Source: Gonocerus acuteangulatus (taxonomy: Eukaryota; Arthropoda; Insecta; Hemiptera; Coreidae). Taken from it: DNA of 64,000 bases. Shown here in pieces: positions 53,290 to 64,000 of the stretch. Below the pieces are notes generated by a model. The model was given only the letters and a program-made list of their open reading frames with translations, was not told where the DNA came from and did no database searches. Numbering within the stretch: position 1 is the stretch's first letter; the number at the start of each line of letters is the position of its first letter. The position numbers were made by a program, and so were the translations under genes. The DNA is taken from NCBI GenBank assembly GCA_946811695.1, contig OX328132.1:100496935-100560934 (forward strand), written 5' to 3'.

Positions 53290-53634
53290 ACCAAGACCTC
53301 CCTGTGTGCCAAGTTTGGTCAAAATCGGTCAAACGGTGTGAATTTGTATAAGGAACAAACATGCAGACAGCTGATAGACGATTTGGACCTAGTCTATGCC
53401 ACTTCCCGGATCAAGGCCTACCTGTTCGCCAAGTTTTGTCAAAATCAGCCAAACGGTGTGTATTTGTATAACGAACAAACAGACAGAAAGACAGCTGATA
53501 GACTATTTAACCTAGCCTATGATTCTCCCCGTATAGAGACCCACCTGTGTCCCAAGTTTTTTCAAAATCGGTCAAACGGTTCGGATTTGTATAAGGAACA
53601 AACATACAGACATACAGCAGGTATAATATTTTGA
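53290..53634 (+). repeat. ~122-bp tandem repeats, three units
   Basis: GTGCCAAGTTTGGTCAAAAT-type units start at about 53305, 53425 and 53548, each with AAACGGTGTG, TATAAGGAACAAAC and CAGACAGCTGATAGAC segments. The same family as 57900-58565. Open frames across it are by-products of the repeat. Confidence 0.75.
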
Positions 53635-54003
53635 CGAAGCCTATATGCGTCTAAATGTTTCTTAAAACATCAAATATAGGTTCTTCATACCGAGACGATT
53701 CATTTGATACCTCACATCATGGGTTTCGGACGGAATGATGGGTTTCCGAAGTACAAAACTGGCACCCCCCCCCCCCCCCCGCCCCGGAGGTGGAGTCTTT
53801 TATATCTCAGAAACTATTCCACGTAGAATTATGAAAATTTCCAGTTTTGCTCACATCTAGTAGTATAATACCTGTGTAAAATTTCATAACTTTATCTTTA
53901 CCTGGTTGAAAGTTATGAGAGGGTAAAAATCGGCTCTAAGACCTCCTGTAATATTCATATAATTTGTTTATAGTTGTATAATGATAGATGTAATATATAT
54001 AAA

Positions 54004-54034
<31 letters not shown>

Positions 54035-54041
54035 GTATATA

Positions 54042-54096
<55 letters not shown>

Positions 54097-54300
54097 ATAT
54101 GTATATATATTTAGATGTATACCATTTGTTTTTAGATGTATATATGCAATAACTGTTTGGAGCGAAACGCCTTAGATGCGCATGAATGCTCATAAGAAAA
54201 AGAAAAAAAAAAAAAATAAAAAAAAAAAAAAAATAAAATAAAATATTCACACAGTATGCTTAGGCCGTAACTTGGCCTGGCGCACTGCCGTGCGCATAGA
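53635..54300. other. Unclassified repeat-rich DNA
   Basis: C-rich run (53767-53785), (TG)n/(TA)n at 54003-54087 and an A-rich run (54197-54240). No gene. Confidence 0.4.
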
Positions 54301-54577
54301 TGGAACCGTGCTAAGATGACGCAGTTCCTAAGAGTGGGACTTTATGTCTGTTTCCCTTAGTTTCTTCTTATTGATTGTTATTTGTGTAGTTTATTATAAT
54401 AGGAAAATGTATTTGACAATAATAAAGTATACGTAAAATTAGAAACAATACTGTATTGTTAGAAATAGCGGAATTCGAAGTGAATATTTTATACTACTGT
54501 ATCAGTTTTTATTTGGTCGTTTTTTCAATTAAAAAACAAATAAATTCATTGAACAGTAAAATGAGTATTTTCGTTTT
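54301..54577 (+). repeat. Helentron-like 3' terminus and internal fragment
   Basis: GGAACCGTGCTAAGATGACG..GGACTTTA (54301-54345) is a diverged 3' hairpin end. It is followed by another fragment of the family, which the next copy interrupts in a T run. Confidence 0.6.
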
Positions 54578-54724
54578 AGCGCGGTTCCTCCCTCCCTCCA
54601 TAGCGAGGAACCCCGCTTATAAGGTTGATCTCATGAAACAATCCGGAAGTGCCGACTAGAAAATTTCGCGTTTCAGAACCCCTAGAGACCGAAAATAACG
54701 GTGGTTCAAAATTGTATATATGTA

Positions 54725-54793
<69 letters not shown>

Positions 54794-54798
54794 ATTAC

Positions 54799-55149
54799 TT
54801 AATGCGTTTCGTTCTTTTAGGCTTAGGGTCGGAAAAATTAGTACTTCCTTGAGTCACACCACATAATTTTTCATGCCCTACATGTTTCGTGCTTAATTCA
54901 TTCGCACCTCATCAGGGGCACTTCTTGCTAAGAAGTCCTCTCGTCTCCTTATGTACCTTCTACGGAGGCAGGCGTAATACTCCGTAGAAGGTACATGAGG
55001 AGACGAGAGGACTTCTTAGCAAGAAGTGCCCCTGATGAGGTGCGAATGAATTAAGCACGAAACATGTAGGGCATGAAAAATAAAGTGGTGTGACACAAGG
55101 AAGTACTACTTTTTCCGACCCTAAGCCTAAAAGAATGAAACGCATTAAG
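54799..55149. repeat. 351-bp near-perfect palindrome in the Helentron-like (TA)n
   Basis: Arm 54799-54967 and arm 54980-55149 are reverse complements with few mismatches, 12-bp spacer. CTCATCAGGGGCACTTCTTG and CAAGAAGTGCCCCTGATGAG mark the arms. (TA)n on both sides. No coding. Confidence 0.85.
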
Positions 55150-55192
55150 AAATATTTTGGGTCATCTACAAGAATAATAATATATGTGTATA

Positions 55193-55261
<69 letters not shown>

Positions 55262-56741
55262 TTGTCTGTTCGCTCATTTCTGGCTTCCCTAATGGTCCGA
55301 TTGTGATGAAATTTGGTACAAAAATCCGTCGTCCAATTTGAAAGGTCAAGTTCGTTAACCAGCAGAATCCGCCCACTGGAAGATGGCGTTTGGGGCGAAA
55401 TTCGCGCAAAAAAAAATCGTAACGCTTACGTTTTTGAGTTCATAAGCTTGTAAGTACTCGTTTTATAGGCTTCTTGGGCTAGGAAAACGAATGAAACCAT
55501 TTTCAAGGCGATAGCTTTAACCGTTTTCGAGAAAATTGGAAAAATAGTTTTTGAATACCGTTTTTGGTTTGGGTACTTAGAATCATGGGATTCAGTTGAA
55601 ACATTTTCTGCATGTTCTACTTTCATTAAAACTAATATGTTGAAATTTTTGTTACTTTCCTTAATATCTCGAACAAGGTTGAGAATCTTGTAAAACGTAA
55701 GATTACCATCAGAAAGCTTACTAAATACTCTACAAAAATGGTTCTGATGAAAGTTTTGATTAGGCGATGTCAATCGGAGAAATAAGTGCTTAAAATTTTA
55801 AAGTAATTGATTTCGTTCATTCTAACGGTTCTTTTTCTCTTTTTTTATTCCTTTTTTTTTTTTTTGGTTTTTGTACTTACAATCATGGGATTCAGTTGAC
55901 ATTTTTTTTGCATGTTTGAATTTCATCAAAACTAAAATGTTAAACTTTTGGTTACGTTAGGAGTTAAGGAAGGGTTAGAATAAAATATTTTATGAACAGA
56001 CATGAAACGTTTTGGGACCTTCGTATACTTTCATTCATATCTTGAACACGGTTGGGAAATTTTGATAAGTGGATAAAAACTATTTGGAAGCTTTCTAAAT
56101 TCTCTACAAAAAATATTCTGTAACAATTTTTGATTAGGTGATGTCAATCGAAGAAATAAGTGCTTAAAACTTCAAATACGTCTGTTTAGTTCTTATGAAC
56201 GGGTTTTTTGTCGTTCTTTTTGTAATTTTTGTCTCTTTCCCTTAGTTTTGTATTGCTTTTTTTTTTTTTTTTGTAATTTCTTATGTTAGGAAAATGTATT
56301 TGTGTGTAAGACAGGATAGGTAAAATGAGACAAATTTTTCTGTAGCAAGAAATAATAAAAAGTTTGGGGAACTTTGTATACTTTCGTTAGTATCTCGAAA
56401 ACGGTTGACAATCTTGGGAAGCAGAAGGTTACCATTCGAAAGCCTACTAAATGCTCTACAAAAAAGGTTCCGAAGAAAGTTTTAATTAGGCGATGTCAAT
56501 CGGAGAAATAAGTGCTTAAAACTTTAAAGTAATTGATTTCGTTTATTCGAACTGTTCTCTTTGTCTTTGATTTTGGAACTTAGAATTATGGGATTCAGTT
56601 GAAACATTTCCTGCATGTTCGAATTTCATTAAAACTAATATGTGGAAATTTTGGTTACGTTTGGAGTAAAGGAAGGGTCAGAATAAAATATTTTATTAAC
56701 AGACAAGAAAAGTTTTGGTAACTTTGTATACTTTCCTTAAT

Positions 56742-56791
56742 TTTTTTTTGTTTTATTTAGGTGCATCTACTACTACGGTCATTAGCACCCA
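56742..56791 (-). mobile_element. 50-bp tail-only SINE insertion (micro-SINE 4)
   Basis: T run, then GGTGCATCTACTACTACGGT and CATTAGCACC, the complement of the SINE tail only. Direct repeats CTTTCCTTAAT (56731-56741) and CTTTCTTTAAT (56792-56802) flank it. Uninterrupted family copies have a single CTTTCCTTAATATCTCG. Confidence 0.85.
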
Positions 56792-57278
56792 CTTTCTTTA
56801 ATATCTCGAAAAAGGATCTTGGGAAGTGGAAGATTACCATTCGAAAGCTTACTAAATGCTCTACAAAAAAGGTTCTGAAGAAAGTTTTAATTAGGCGATG
56901 TCAATCGGAGAAATAAGTGCTTAAAACTTTAAAGTAATTGATTTCGTTTATTCGAACGGTTCTTTTTGTCTATTTTATTCCTTGTTATTTTTTAATTGCT
57001 TATAGTTGGATAATGTACTTGACAATAAAACTGGTTAATTAAAATAACAAAAACAATTTATTGTTAGAATTATATAGAGTTCCAAGATTCCAAGACCTTG
57101 TAACTAGCGGGACCGTTTCTAGTGTTAGCCGACACTTCCAGGTAAGATCGTAAATCAGGACCTTTCAAGACTGGTGGAACGAAAATAATAACTGCTTCTA
57201 TTTTAATCTTTTCAAATTAAACTAGGGATAAGAATGGAACCGCGCTAAGATGATGCAGTTCCTGCGAGACGGACTTTT

Positions 57279-57900
57279 TAATTGATATATTTTTTCTTTT
57301 TTGACGGCGAGGGACTAGGAGGCTTAGGGGAGGGGGATTTTTCCAGGCACAGGTAGTGGCCGAGTATCCTTGCCTTCTGTCACGTCGGTATCATGGGTCA
57401 TAGAAGTATGGCTCAAAACAACTGAAGGAATCCAGGATTTCGAAACTTTATTTTTTTTTTTAAATTTCGAAAGTGTTAGTTTTGAACGGGTTTTGTCACT
57501 GTTTGCTTCACTTTTTAATGTTTTTTTTAAAGGTATATTTAATAGTGAAATGAGAATTTTGTAAAGGTAAGAAAATAAGAAGCATATTGGTATTAGTGTT
57601 TCCCTAGAGCGAATATTGAAAAGGGGGAGACACTTCGGCTTAGGATGCTGTCAGTTTCCTGTTGTAGCGCTTTGAACTTCCTTCACTTCATGATTTTATT
57701 TTTTACTAGCAGTTACCCGGCGTGCCATGCTACATCTACTTTCTCTATCTAAAGTTAAAATAAATTAAAAACCAAAAAAGTAATATTAAAATCTAATAAT
57801 ACAAATCAGTAACTGTTCGGGTTCACAGTTTCGAACCAAAGACCTCCGAACTTTGACGATTGTGAACCTAGTCTTTAACACCTCCCCGGATCAAGACATA
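57279..57900. other. Repeat-derived DNA, no gene
   Basis: A block at 57305-57460 resembles 20223-20400, and 57600-57700 resembles 21170-21280 and 52640-52740. Ends in a CAGTTACCCGGCGTGCCATG motif leading into the tandem array. Confidence 0.45.
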
Positions 57901-58565
57901 CATGTGTGCCAAGTTTCGTCCAAATCGGTCAAACATCGGTGTGGATTTTTATAAGGAACAAACAAACAGGCAAACAGATGATAGACGTTTTTGACCTAGT
58001 CTACGAGACTTTCCATATCAAGATCTACCTATTTGCCAACTTTGGTCATTGTCGGTCGAACGGTGTGGATTTCTATAAGGAACAAACATACAGACAGAAA
58101 CCTGGTATACGTTTTTGACCTAGCCTGTGACACCCCCCTTATCAAGACCTACCTGTGTGCCAAGTTTAATCAAAATCGGCCAAGCGGTGTGGATTTGTCT
58201 CAGGAACAAACATACAGACAGACAGCTGGTAGACGTTTTTTGCCTAGCCTATGACACTCTCCGTATCATGACCAACCTGTTTGCCAAGTTTGATCCAAAT
58301 CGGTCAAACGGTGTGGATTTCTATAAGGAACATACATACAGACAGACAGCTGGTAGACGTTTTTGACCTAGCAAATGACACTCTCCGTATCAAGACCAAC
58401 CTGTTTGCCAAGTTTGATCCAAATCGGTCAAACGGTGTGGATTTCTGTAAGGAACAAACATACAGACAGAAAACTGGTATACGTTTTTGACCTAGTCTAC
58501 GAGACTTTCCGGATCAAGATCTACCTATGTGCCAACTTTGGTCATTGTCGGTCGAACGGCGTCGG
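57901..58565 (+). repeat. 124-bp tandem repeat array, about five and a half units
   Basis: The TGTGCCAAGTTT/TTTGCCAAGTTT landmark occurs at 57905, 58032, 58156, 58280, 58404 and 58528, a spacing of 124 bp after the first. Units share AATCGGTCAAACGGTGTGGA and ATAAGGAACAAACATACAGA. Overlapping open frames come from the repeat. Confidence 0.85.
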
Positions 58566-58993
58566 AAAAAAAAAAAAAGATTAAATTCGTTATCCGTCAA
58601 AATCCGCATATTGTATCTTGCTTTTCGGTGAAATTTGCCTATGAAATATCGTAAAATTAATGGTTTTGGGTTTGTAGGCATTCGAGTAAACTTTCCATAG
58701 GTATTTTACGCGGGGATTCAACAACCAAAACATTATATTGAAGAAGTTTTGAAAAAATAAAGAAACAACCATATTTTAGATTTCGGTGACATGGAAACGA
58801 CCAAATGATTCGTTTACACGTGTTCCAAATTTATTCAAACTATGACAAAAACATTTTAGTAATGTCTTGAGAAGGGGAAGTAACAACAGATAATGTACAG
58901 CCAGGAGAAGATGTGTAGTTTTCGTAAAAAAAGTTTCATGCCACGTACATGTGTGCATAGCCATCAAAGTAATTGATTGGGATGAAAGGAAAA

Positions 58994-60538
58994 AAAAGTC
59001 CGTCTCGCAGGACTGCATCATCTTAGCGCGGTTCCGTTCATATCCCTAGTCTAATTTGGAAAGATTAAAATAGAAGCAGTTATTATTTTGGTTCCACCAG
59101 TCTTTTTTTTTAAATTAATTATTATAATGGCGTGTCAACCCTTAAGGTCACTAACGCCATTCCTGTGAGTAGTAAAGTCTTGAAAGGTCATGATTTACAA
59201 TCTTACCTGGAAGGGTCCGCTACACTAGAAACAGACCCGCTAGTGACAAGGTCTTGGAATCTTGGAAATCTATATTTCTAACAATAAATTGTTTTTGTTA
59301 TTTTACTTAACAAGTTTTATTGTCAAATACATTATCCAACTATAAGCAATTAAAAAATAACAAGAAATAAAACAGACAAAAAGAACCATTGGAATAAACG
59401 AAATCAATTAATTTAAAGCTTTAAGCACTTTTTTCTCCGATTGACATCGCCTAATTAAAACTTTCTTCAGAACCTTTTTTGTAGAGCATTTAGTAAGCTT
59501 CCGAATGGTAATCTTCCGCTTCACAAGATTGTCAACGGTTTTCGAGATACTAACGAAATTATACAAAGTTACCAAAACTTTTTTTGTCTGTTAATAAAAT
59601 ATTTTATTCTAACCCTTCCTTTACTCTAAACGTAACAAAAATTTCAACATATTAGTGTTGATGAAACTCGAACATGCAGAAAATGTTTCAACTGTATCCC
59701 ATAATTCTAAGTACCAAAATCAAAGACAAAGAACCCTCCCTAGGAAGGACGCTAGGCAGTTGAAAAGCTATATATCTTGGAAATCCATATCTCTAACATT
59801 AAATTGTTTTTCTTATTTTTCTTAACCTGTTTTATTTTCAAATACATTATCCAACAATAAGCAATTAAAAAATAACAAGGAATAAAAATCAGACAAAAAG
59901 AACAGTTCGAATAAGCGAAATCAATTACTTTAAAGTTTTAAGCTCTTATTTCTCCGATTGGCATCGCCTAATCAAAACTTTCATTAGAACCTTTTTTTTA
60001 GAGCATTTAATAAGCTTTCTAATGGTATTCTTCCGTTTACCAAGATTTTCAACCTTTTTCGAGATATTAAGGAAAGTAAACGAAGTTACTAAAACTTTTT
60101 ATGTCTGTTAATAAAATATTTTATTCTAACCCTTCCTTAACTCCAAACGTAACCAAAATTTCAACATATTAGTTTTGATGAAAGTAAAACATGCAGAAAA
60201 TGTTTCAACTGAATCCCATGATTCTAAGTACCCAAACCAAAAACGGTATTCAAAAAATATTTTTCCAATTTTCTCGAAAACGGTTAAAGCTATCGCCTTG
60301 AAAATGGTTTCATTCGTTTTCCTAGCCCAGGAATCATATAAAACGAGTACTTAGAAGCTTATGAATTCAAAAACGTAAGCGTTACGATTTTTTTTTGCGC
60401 GAATTTCGCCCCAAACGCCATCTTCCAGTAGGCGGATTTTGCTGGTTAACGAACTTGACCTTTCAAATTGGACGAAGGATTTTTGTACCAAATTCCATCA
60501 AAATCGGACCATTCGTCTTCTATCTAGAGAGCGAACAG

Positions 60539-60573
<35 letters not shown>

Positions 60574-60707
60574 AATTTGAACCACCGTTATTTTCGGTCT
60601 CCAGGGGTTCTGAAACGCGAAATTTTCTAGTCGGCACTTCCGGATTGTTTCATTGTATCAACCCTATAAGCGGGGTTCCTCCCTATGGGGGAGGGAGGAA
60701 CCGCGCT
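58994..60707 (-). mobile_element. Helentron-like element, complete
   Basis: 3' end AAAAGTCCGTCTCGCAGG at 58994, 5' hairpin end ..GGAGGAACCGCGCT at 60707, (TA)n 60541-60572. 1.7 kb without passengers, the best reference copy in the window. Nearly identical in parts to 11561-12282 and 30872-33645. Confidence 0.8.
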
Positions 60708-60760
60708 AAAAAAGTCCGTTACCCAGGAGCTGCATAACTAAGCACTTTCCTCAGAATTTG
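60708..60760 (-). repeat. Diverged Helentron-like 3' terminus
   Basis: AAAAAAGTCCGTTACCCAGG followed by AGCTGCATAACTAAGCAC resembles the family's 3' end and abuts the copy at 58994-60707, so copies have inserted side by side. Confidence 0.5.
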
Positions 60761-61534
60761 GGTATTGTAGACTGAATTCCTGAACGATTTTCTTAGAGTA
60801 ACCTATATAAATAAAATAAAAACATGAACAGTTCTTCTCATTTACATTTGTAATTTGCAACTGTTTCAATTATTAATTTTGTAATTAATTTGCTCCAGAG
60901 TTTTGTTTATACCTGGTACTACACTACTTAGTAAATACACAAAAGCTTCACATTTTTGACTTTTGATCTGATGCAGGAACGAGATAAAGTGCCCCTAGTG
61001 TTGGAAAGGAGAAGTCATATCAAAACGGAGGCGCCCCTAGCGGCACCTTTGCCAACCTACGTATGGCGGGAAATTCTATTCAAACACAGTAAGCCTCCCT
61101 TCCGATGGACCGATTTAGTTTATTTTTACAATACATTTTTTTCTGTTGATTACCACTACGAATGCCGAGTTTCGTTGAAATATAACAAACATTACGGCTG
61201 GTAGTGGGAAGTTGGTAATGTGGGTCCGGAGTAACCTCCCCCCCCCCCCCTCATAAAAAACCGATTTAGGTTATTTATGCAACACCTTTTTCTATTAAAG
61301 AAACCACAACGAATACCCAGTTTCATGCAATTCAACAAAAATTACGGCCGGTATAGGCAAATAACTACTTTGTGTCCGGAATAATCCCCCCCCCCTCTCC
61401 AGACTGACCGACTTTGCTGGTTAACTAACTCGTTCAGTCGTTTGCTAGGGGAATATTATATACAATGTTTCGTGGCGAAAAAACAAAACCCGTGGTGTGT
61501 ATCGTGTTAACAGACTCATACACACGCATACATA

Positions 61535-61579
<45 letters not shown>

Positions 61580-61600
61580 TATAGATATACATATTAACGG
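60761..61600. other. Dispersed repeat DNA with poly(C) runs and (TA)n
   Basis: 61090-61500 shares segments with 3500-3760 (TTTGCTGGTTAAC, CGTTTGCTAGGGGAA..). (TA)n at 61539-61577. No gene. Confidence 0.5.
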
Positions 61601-62350
61601 GGGTCATTTTAGATGTCTACTAGGTAGGCTCGATAAAGATTTGAAGAATGTTTTTAAAAATTCCTTCATGAGCTCAACCTCAATTGCTACTTTCCTTCGG
61701 AGGAAAGTGCTATTGAAAACAAGAATTATTATTTTCATCAGCATCCTCTTTTGCCTGTTTGGTTCTAATGGCTCTAATGCCAGATTTGTTTTTAGCGGGA
61801 CCCGCCGGGAGGAGGTTATTTTAAAAATGAAACCTGGACGACGATCATGGTGGATGGGGGTAATATAACCGTTGATAAGCCAGCACCCCCACAATATCGG
61901 CACGTCTGCAATAAGGCCGTCAGCACATGGTCCTTCTGCTCCCTTATAATGTTACCCTTCTCCAATAATGTATATATAAGTACCACCAATATGTGGGACC
62001 TTAGGAGTAATTGAAAAATCAGTGGGGGCCAGGTGGAGCGGCAGGTGGGACGAGGGGCCTCCTTATAAAGTCATTTACATAAACCTCTCTTTCCAGATCT
62101 TCTCGGAGTCAGGGGACAGACATTACCTGAGCCATTCCGATCTCCATCCTGTCTGTTTCATTCTATCTTTATCCATGTTTTATTTTGGAGTGCAATTACC
62201 CGATGCCATTTATCTTGAACGATGGGAAGAATAAAAAGAAAGTTACAGAGTGGATTGACAGCGCATATAACACCCATTCTTTCGCTCTATTTCCTGTTTT
62301 CACCTAGATCTTAAGGAATGGGGCTCTTGCTATTTTATCATTTGAATAAA
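61601..62350. other. Higher-GC unclassified segment
   Basis: Less AT-rich than its surroundings, with open frames of 75 aa (+) and 99 aa (-) over 61604-61903 that I do not recognise. A small hairpin CTCTTGCTATTTTAT..ATAAATAGCAAGAG lies at about 62322-62358. Could be old transposon or unique DNA. Confidence 0.4.
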
Positions 62351-62369
62351 TAGCAAGAGTGTGTACAAC

Positions 62370-62808
62370 GTTTCAATTCAATCCGTTATTTTGATGTAGT
62401 GGAAAGTGATATTCTAGTTTTTCCCAGTTTTCTCAAAAACGGTTAATGATTTTACCTTGAATATGGTTGTATTCGATTCCTGGGATCAAAATTGTACGTG
62501 GAAGCCTGGAAACAATGTTTCAGAATGCGATTTCTGTTAGTTAAAGATGAACTTTCGTTTTGAGAAAGTATTTATGTGAACATTATATGCACAATTAATT
62601 TTGTTATCATGTAGACGCTATAAACGAACTTGTCTTTCTAATAGGGAAAAAGGAAATGTGTTAAAACTGGAATCAAAAATACTGACTTGCAGAAACTGCG
62701 TTATCTTTACGCTTTTTAAGAACTGCATTATCCCGAGTGAGAATATATTTCAATGCTGTTTTCGAGATATTTTAGAAAATAAACCGAGATCTGAAAACTT
62801 TTCATTTC

Positions 62809-62871
<63 letters not shown>

Positions 62872-63232
62872 TTTCTTGTACTTTCTTACATCCAAACGCA
62901 ACTAAAATCTAAATATCTTAGATTAGATCAATGTAAACGTCTGGAACAATTTTCAACTGAATCAATCGTTTCTGAAAATTAGTTTTGGAAAGTAGTAGTA
63001 TCAATTGTTCTCGTAAACGGGTGCAGATATCGCTTTAAAAATGATTTAATTCGTTTTCCTACGTTAAGGAACTTATAAAACGAGTACCTGCATATGAAAT
63101 CGAAAACGTAAGCGTTACTATTTTTTGCGCGAATTTTGCTGGCCTTTCAAATTAGCTGAAAGATTTTTGTACCTAGTTATATAATAATAGGACTATTTTT
63201 GAGCCGCTTGGAGAGCGAATAGACAAACAGAT

Positions 63233-63304
<72 letters not shown>

Positions 63305-63365
63305 CCGGGTCAGCTAAAATATATATATTTTCAACTACCATTATTTTCGAGATCTGTGGGCTGAA
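62370..63365 (-). mobile_element. Helentron-like element, old diverged copy
   Basis: The - strand family order is recognisable: CGTAAGCGTTAC, GCGCGAATTTTGCTGG, GAGAGCGAATAGACAAACAG, then (CA)n/(TA)n at 63235-63301 and ACCATTATTTTCG. Strong divergence; ends not found. A separate (TA)n lies at 62814-62859. Confidence 0.6.
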
Positions 63366-63559
63366 TTCTTAATATATATCCTTCAAAATAATGAAACCAA
63401 CACAACATGAGGTGGTCATATTTAAATTTACACCTAAACCTTTTTTGTAGGAAATTCTTTAGCCTTACGAATCTTGATTGGACATGATTTCGCCATCGTT
63501 CGAGATAATCAAGAAAATATACGAAATGATCTCTACGCCAAATGTGGCGAAACATAATA

Positions 63560-64000
63560 TGTTAAATGTATGAAAAAATTTGCAACTCAATCCGCCGTTT
63601 TTGAGTTCTCAAAACCAAACTTTCTACTAGATCTGGTCCCTTTTATTGAAGACAGTTAAAGAGAAAACTTTTAAAATGGTTTTAATCGATTCCTCGCATC
63701 CAAATATTTAAGAAATACTATAAACGCAACTATCATCGTTTTTTTTTTTTGCGAAAAGTTCGGTTAGTAATTCTCCTTAAAAATGGTTCCATCTCATTTC
63801 GCACATTCAAGTATCTCAGTGCTATACATTTCTCCCCGTAATTGGTGTCGGAAAAACACTGTTTACGGTGCGAATACTGCTGATTTACGAACTTGTCCTT
63901 TGGTTTCAGACGAAGTATTTTTGCGTCATATTTCATCTTTTATTGTTCACAGTAGGGAGAGGAATTTTTGTAGGGAACTATGAAATGTCTATATTTCTCC
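63560..64000 (-). repeat. Diverged Helentron-like fragment at the window edge
   Basis: CAACTCAATCCGCCGTTTTT, TTTTAAAATGGTTTTAATCG and TGCGAAAAGTTCGG echo the - strand order of the family. No gene. Confidence 0.4.

Larger units (their letters stand above)
54578..57278 (+). mobile_element. Helentron-like element with several internal modules, a palindrome and a tail-only SINE
   Basis: AGCGCGGTTCCTCCCT at 54578, GGACTTTT ending at 57278. The (TA)n tract is split by a palindrome (54787-55180), giving tracts at 54718-54786 and 55185-55256. The module GTACTTAGAATCATGGGATT recurs (about 55575, 55872 and 56576, diverged). A micro-SINE lies at 56742-56791. Confidence 0.75.

Noticed and set aside
55426..55773. 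A 60-115 aa antisense frame (TSPNQNFHQN.., HAENVSTESHDSKYP..) shared by many Helentron-like copies
   Set aside because: Frames begin at TTG rather than ATG, length varies, no protein family is recognised, and similarity follows from DNA repeat identity. A dN/dS test across copies could reopen this.
57901..58565. CRISPR-like array
   Set aside because: Whole 124-bp units repeat with no unique spacers, and the window is eukaryotic.
58033..58584. Overlapping 60-80 aa frames with NRSNGVDF and HTDRQL repeats
   Set aside because: Products of the 124-bp tandem array; the frame changes between units because 124 is not a multiple of three.
61604..61903. Possible small gene in the higher-GC segment
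   Set aside because: Overlapping frames on both strands, no recognised domain and no convincing splice or start context.
47435..64000. Cut-domain exon of onecut
   Set aside because: Searched the - strand frames for cut-domain residues and found none; it must lie beyond the window.

Overview
This is a 64 kb piece of a large, AT-rich, intron-rich animal genome. It has spliced genes, long (TA)n microsatellites, a tRNA-derived SINE, and layered DNA transposons and non-LTR retrotransposons. The two host genes encode proteins of protostome type. The jockey-like gag/RT and RNase H-bearing LINE fragments make an arthropod the likeliest source, but the species cannot be named from the sequence.

Host genes. 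A complete small GTPase gene, Rap1, lies on the + strand. Its four coding exons are 5084-5266, 6757-6885, 7045-7197 and 21798-21887 (184 codons, all introns phase 0). The third coding intron is 14.6 kb and packed with nested transposons. The last two exons of a ONECUT/HNF6-class homeobox gene lie on the - strand (47322-47434 and 45980-46174); the cut-domain exons are beyond the window. The two genes converge. A stretch of about 6 kb downstream of onecut (about 39.9-45.98 kb) is almost free of transposons and may be its long 3' UTR.

Mobile DNA. The dominant repeat is a non-coding family found in about 20 copies and pieces. Its ends are AGCGCGGTTCC.. and ..GGACTTTT. It has a 5' terminal hairpin, a (TA)n tract about 150 bp from the 5' end, duplicated internal modules and a subterminal 3' hairpin that shares an 11-bp inverted repeat with the 5' end. 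Two copies can be compared with their own empty sites inside this window. Both inserted between T and T without target duplication, which is the behaviour of Helentron/Helitron2-type elements (HINE/DINE-like). These elements carry or are split by a SINE at one fixed position in three copies, a piggyBac-type element with TTAA duplication, a solo LTR, a LINE 3' end with an 18-bp target duplication, and a 350-bp palindrome.

Other elements are a Tigger/pogo transposon containing an RNase H LINE fragment (9.3-11.5 kb), a piggyBac transposase pseudogene cut by a Helentron-like copy (15.4-18.6 kb), a jockey gag (27.6-28.5 kb), jockey-like RT ends (49.1-49.7 and 51.8-52.5 kb), a hAT-like MITE (35.2-35.7 kb) and several foldback palindromes.

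The most unusual signals are four separate ~50-bp insertions made only of the hairpin tail of the SINE, each flanked by direct repeats, and the repeated carriage of a whole SINE inside the 3' terminus of the Helentron-like family.
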